Of a stretch of 7,114 nt of DNA, positions 5,712 to 7,114 are shown one piece after another. The notes below the pieces were generated by a model. That model saw only the letters and a list, made by a program, of their open reading frames with translations. It searched no databases and had not been told where the DNA came from. Position 1 is the stretch's first letter. Every line of letters starts with the position of its first letter. The position numbers and the translations under genes are program-made. Location: positions 1 to 7,114 of the forward strand of contig DATDRQ010000048.1 in NCBI GenBank assembly GCA_035291645.1, written 5' to 3'. This DNA comes from DATDRQ01 sp035291645 (lineage in GTDB: Bacteria > Chloroflexota > Anaerolineae > Anaerolineales > UBA4823).

Positions 5712-7114
5712 TTGAAGCGGCAACCTCCATTGTTCTCCATCTTGAGCATCGGTTTAACGCTCGCCCTACTGGGGCTATTCGCAATCACCATGCGGGTAAG
5801 CGGCCTCACCCTTTTCAGCCCCGGGCGATTGAGCGCCAAGAGCCTGCCCGACCTGCAGTTGAACGGATATGTAAGTCACGACGATTTCGAGGAGCAGTGT
5901 GATTTGTGCCACCAGCCCCTGAGGACCACCCAGGACGTACTCTGCCTGAGCTGCCACACCGCAGTCCGGGATGAGATCGAGATTCAGACAGGTATGCACG
6001 CCAGGATCGCCGCTGTCGAGGAATGCGCTGGCTGCCACCCGGATCACCGGGGAGTCCGGTTCGATCCTGGGCTGGCTGCGCTGGCCTACTTCGATCATGC
6101 GGTCACGGATTTCAGCCTGATCCGCCACCAGGTGAACTACGACATCGCCCCAATCGAATGCCAGTCCTGCCATACAATGGAAGATCGGTTCACCACCTCC
6201 AATGATCGTTGCACCGCATGCCACGCTGCGCACGACATGGGCTTTATGACCCGGCATGTCCAGGAATTCGGCTTGGATTGCGCAGATTGCCACGACGGCC
6301 TGGACAGCCTGGTCCCCTTCGACCATGATCTGTCCGATTTCCCCCTCAAGGGCCAACACGCGTCTTTGATGTGTGCGGATTGCCATGGGAAGGACCCCTC
6401 CTGGGCTCCAGCCGGGGAGCTCGATAACCATCTAACGTTGGCTGCTTTTGGAAAGGCGCCCCGCGCCTGCTCTGGCTGCCACGCCGAACCCGCCGCACAC
6501 CAGGGCCTGTTCCAGCCCAGGTGCGTGGAATGCCACACCCAGGAGAGCTGGTCGCCCGCCCGCCTGGAGGGCCAGGCCTTCGAGCACTTCTCCACGACCG
6601 GGTTCAGCCTGGAGCGCCACAGCGAGGATTACGCCGCAGCGGCGATGAACTGCAAGGACTGCCATGTCGACGGCAATTTTCAGGACTTCGACCGCGGCGT
6701 TTGTACGGCCTGCCACGCCGGCCAGACCGGCGGACCAGCCGACGACCAGAAGGCCGAATTCATGCGCCAGCATAACGAACAGTTCGGGGAAGCCTGCATG
6801 GACTGCCACGACGGCGTCGACCGGCTGAGTGATTTCGACCATACCCAGGTGTTCTCATTAAACGGGGTGCACGCCGAGATCGCCTGCCAGGACTGCCATG
6901 CCGACCGGGTCTTCCGCGGCACGCCGGAAGAGTGCGCCGCCTGCCACGCCGAGCCGGAGATCCACGCCGGTTTCTTCGGCCTGGAATGCCAGCTGTGCCA
7001 TACCACCCAGGCCTGGACGCCAGCTGCTCTTGGCCAGCACGACTTCCCGCTGGATCACGGAGGCCAAGGAGAAGTGGCCTGTGAGACCTGCCACCCAGGC
7101 AATGTGTACGTTGA
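5712..7114 (+). CDS. Membrane-anchored multihaem c-type cytochrome, 16 CxxCH visible, 3' truncated
   Basis: This frame stays open from a stop at 5667-5669 to the right edge and gives 467 visible residues from TTG 5712. The N-terminus K-R-Q-P-P-L-F followed by about 20 hydrophobic residues (8-27) is a signal anchor or uncleaved signal peptide, so the rest should lie outside the cytoplasm. The first in-frame ATG (5790) would remove that segment, so TTG is preferred. CxxCH haem-attachment motifs start at residues 63, 78, 105, 150, 167, 190, 221, 253, 271, 314, 331, 362, 392, 408, 426 and 457. That is one per about 25 residues, far denser than in a globular enzyme. Covalent haem attachment at CxxCH by the cytochrome c maturation machinery is established for the family. 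The opening module (CxxCH...CLSCH...HARI...CAGCHPDHRG) is of the cytochrome c3/c7 or doubled-CxxCH type. Residues 190-318 and 362-461 look like a duplicated five-haem unit. The likely role is long-range electron transfer across the cell envelope, which is inference. The partner reductase or oxidase is not visible. Confidence 0.9.
   Translation, partial: MKRQPPLFSILSIGLTLALLGLFAITMRVSGLTLFSPGRLSAKSLPDLQLNGYVSHDDFEEQCDLCHQPLRTTQDVLCLSCHTAVRDEIEIQTGMHARIAAVEECAGCHPDHRGVRFDPGLAALAYFDHAVTDFSLIRHQVNYDIAPIECQSCHTMEDRFTTSNDRCTACHAAHDMGFMTRHVQEFGLDCADCHDGLDSLVPFDHDLSDFPLKGQHASLMCADCHGKDPSWAPAGELDNHLTLAAFGKAPRACSGCHAEPAAHQGLFQPRCVECHTQESWSPARLEGQAFEHFSTTGFSLERHSEDYAAAAMNCKDCHVDGNFQDFDRGVCTACHAGQTGGPADDQKAEFMRQHNEQFGEACMDCHDGVDRLSDFDHTQVFSLNGVHAEIACQDCHADRVFRGTPEECAACHAEPEIHAGFFGLECQLCHTTQAWTPAALGQHDFPLDHGGQGEVACETCHPGNVYV

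Noticed and set aside
5696..5902. Short plus-strand frame overlapping the cytochrome start
   Set aside because: It is out of frame with the CxxCH-bearing reading, has no domain, and stops at the first haem motif.
5775..6431. Antisense frame of 218 codons over the cytochrome
   Set aside because: The plus strand carries regularly spaced CxxCH motifs, which explains the open complementary frame.
5898..7112. CxxCH series read as zinc-finger or iron-sulfur cysteines
   Set aside because: All sixteen motifs end in histidine directly after the second cysteine, and the protein has an export signal, which fits c-type haem attachment.

Overview
The window holds five protein-coding genes, two of them cut by the window edges, in a GC-rich bacterial genome. 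The domain repertoire suggests Chloroflexota, probably an Anaerolineae-like member: an AAA/SpoIIE signalling fusion, a GT39-like glycosyltransferase and a large repeat-built multihaem cytochrome. That placement is inference, because no marker gene is present.

Region 1 (1-2617, + strand) is a signalling pair. The tail of one gene (1-216), probably the winged-helix end of an AAA-like ATPase, overlaps by 14 bases the start of an 804-residue protein. That protein joins an AAA-like NTPase, a winged-helix region, a GAF-like region and a SpoIIE/RsbU-type PP2C phosphatase. The upstream tail resembles the winged-helix part of the downstream protein, so the two look like tandem, translationally coupled relatives.

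Region 2 (2619-3461, - strand) encodes an unrecognised membrane protein of about eight segments. Its stop codon lies one base from the phosphatase stop. A divergent intergenic region (3462-3652) follows, with a candidate minus-strand promoter and a 10-bp tandem repeat just downstream of its predicted start point.

Region 3 (3653-5179, + strand) is a polytopic GT-C (GT39/ArnT-like) glycosyltransferase. A clear intrinsic terminator ends it at 5251-5270.

Region 4 (5180-5711) is about 530 bases of AT-richer, structured DNA without a convincing intact gene. It contains a perfect 13-bp hairpin, a longer-range inverted repeat, a weak promoter candidate and a short reading frame faintly reminiscent of a MerR/CbpM regulator.

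Region 5 (5712 to the right edge, + strand) is a membrane-anchored multihaem c-type cytochrome with a probable TTG start. It has 16 CxxCH motifs in the visible 467 residues and is still open at the edge. It has a clear internal repeat and is the strongest candidate here for a less-described system, probably extracytoplasmic or extracellular electron transfer. No functional link between the signalling pair, the glycosyltransferase and the cytochrome can be shown from this window alone.
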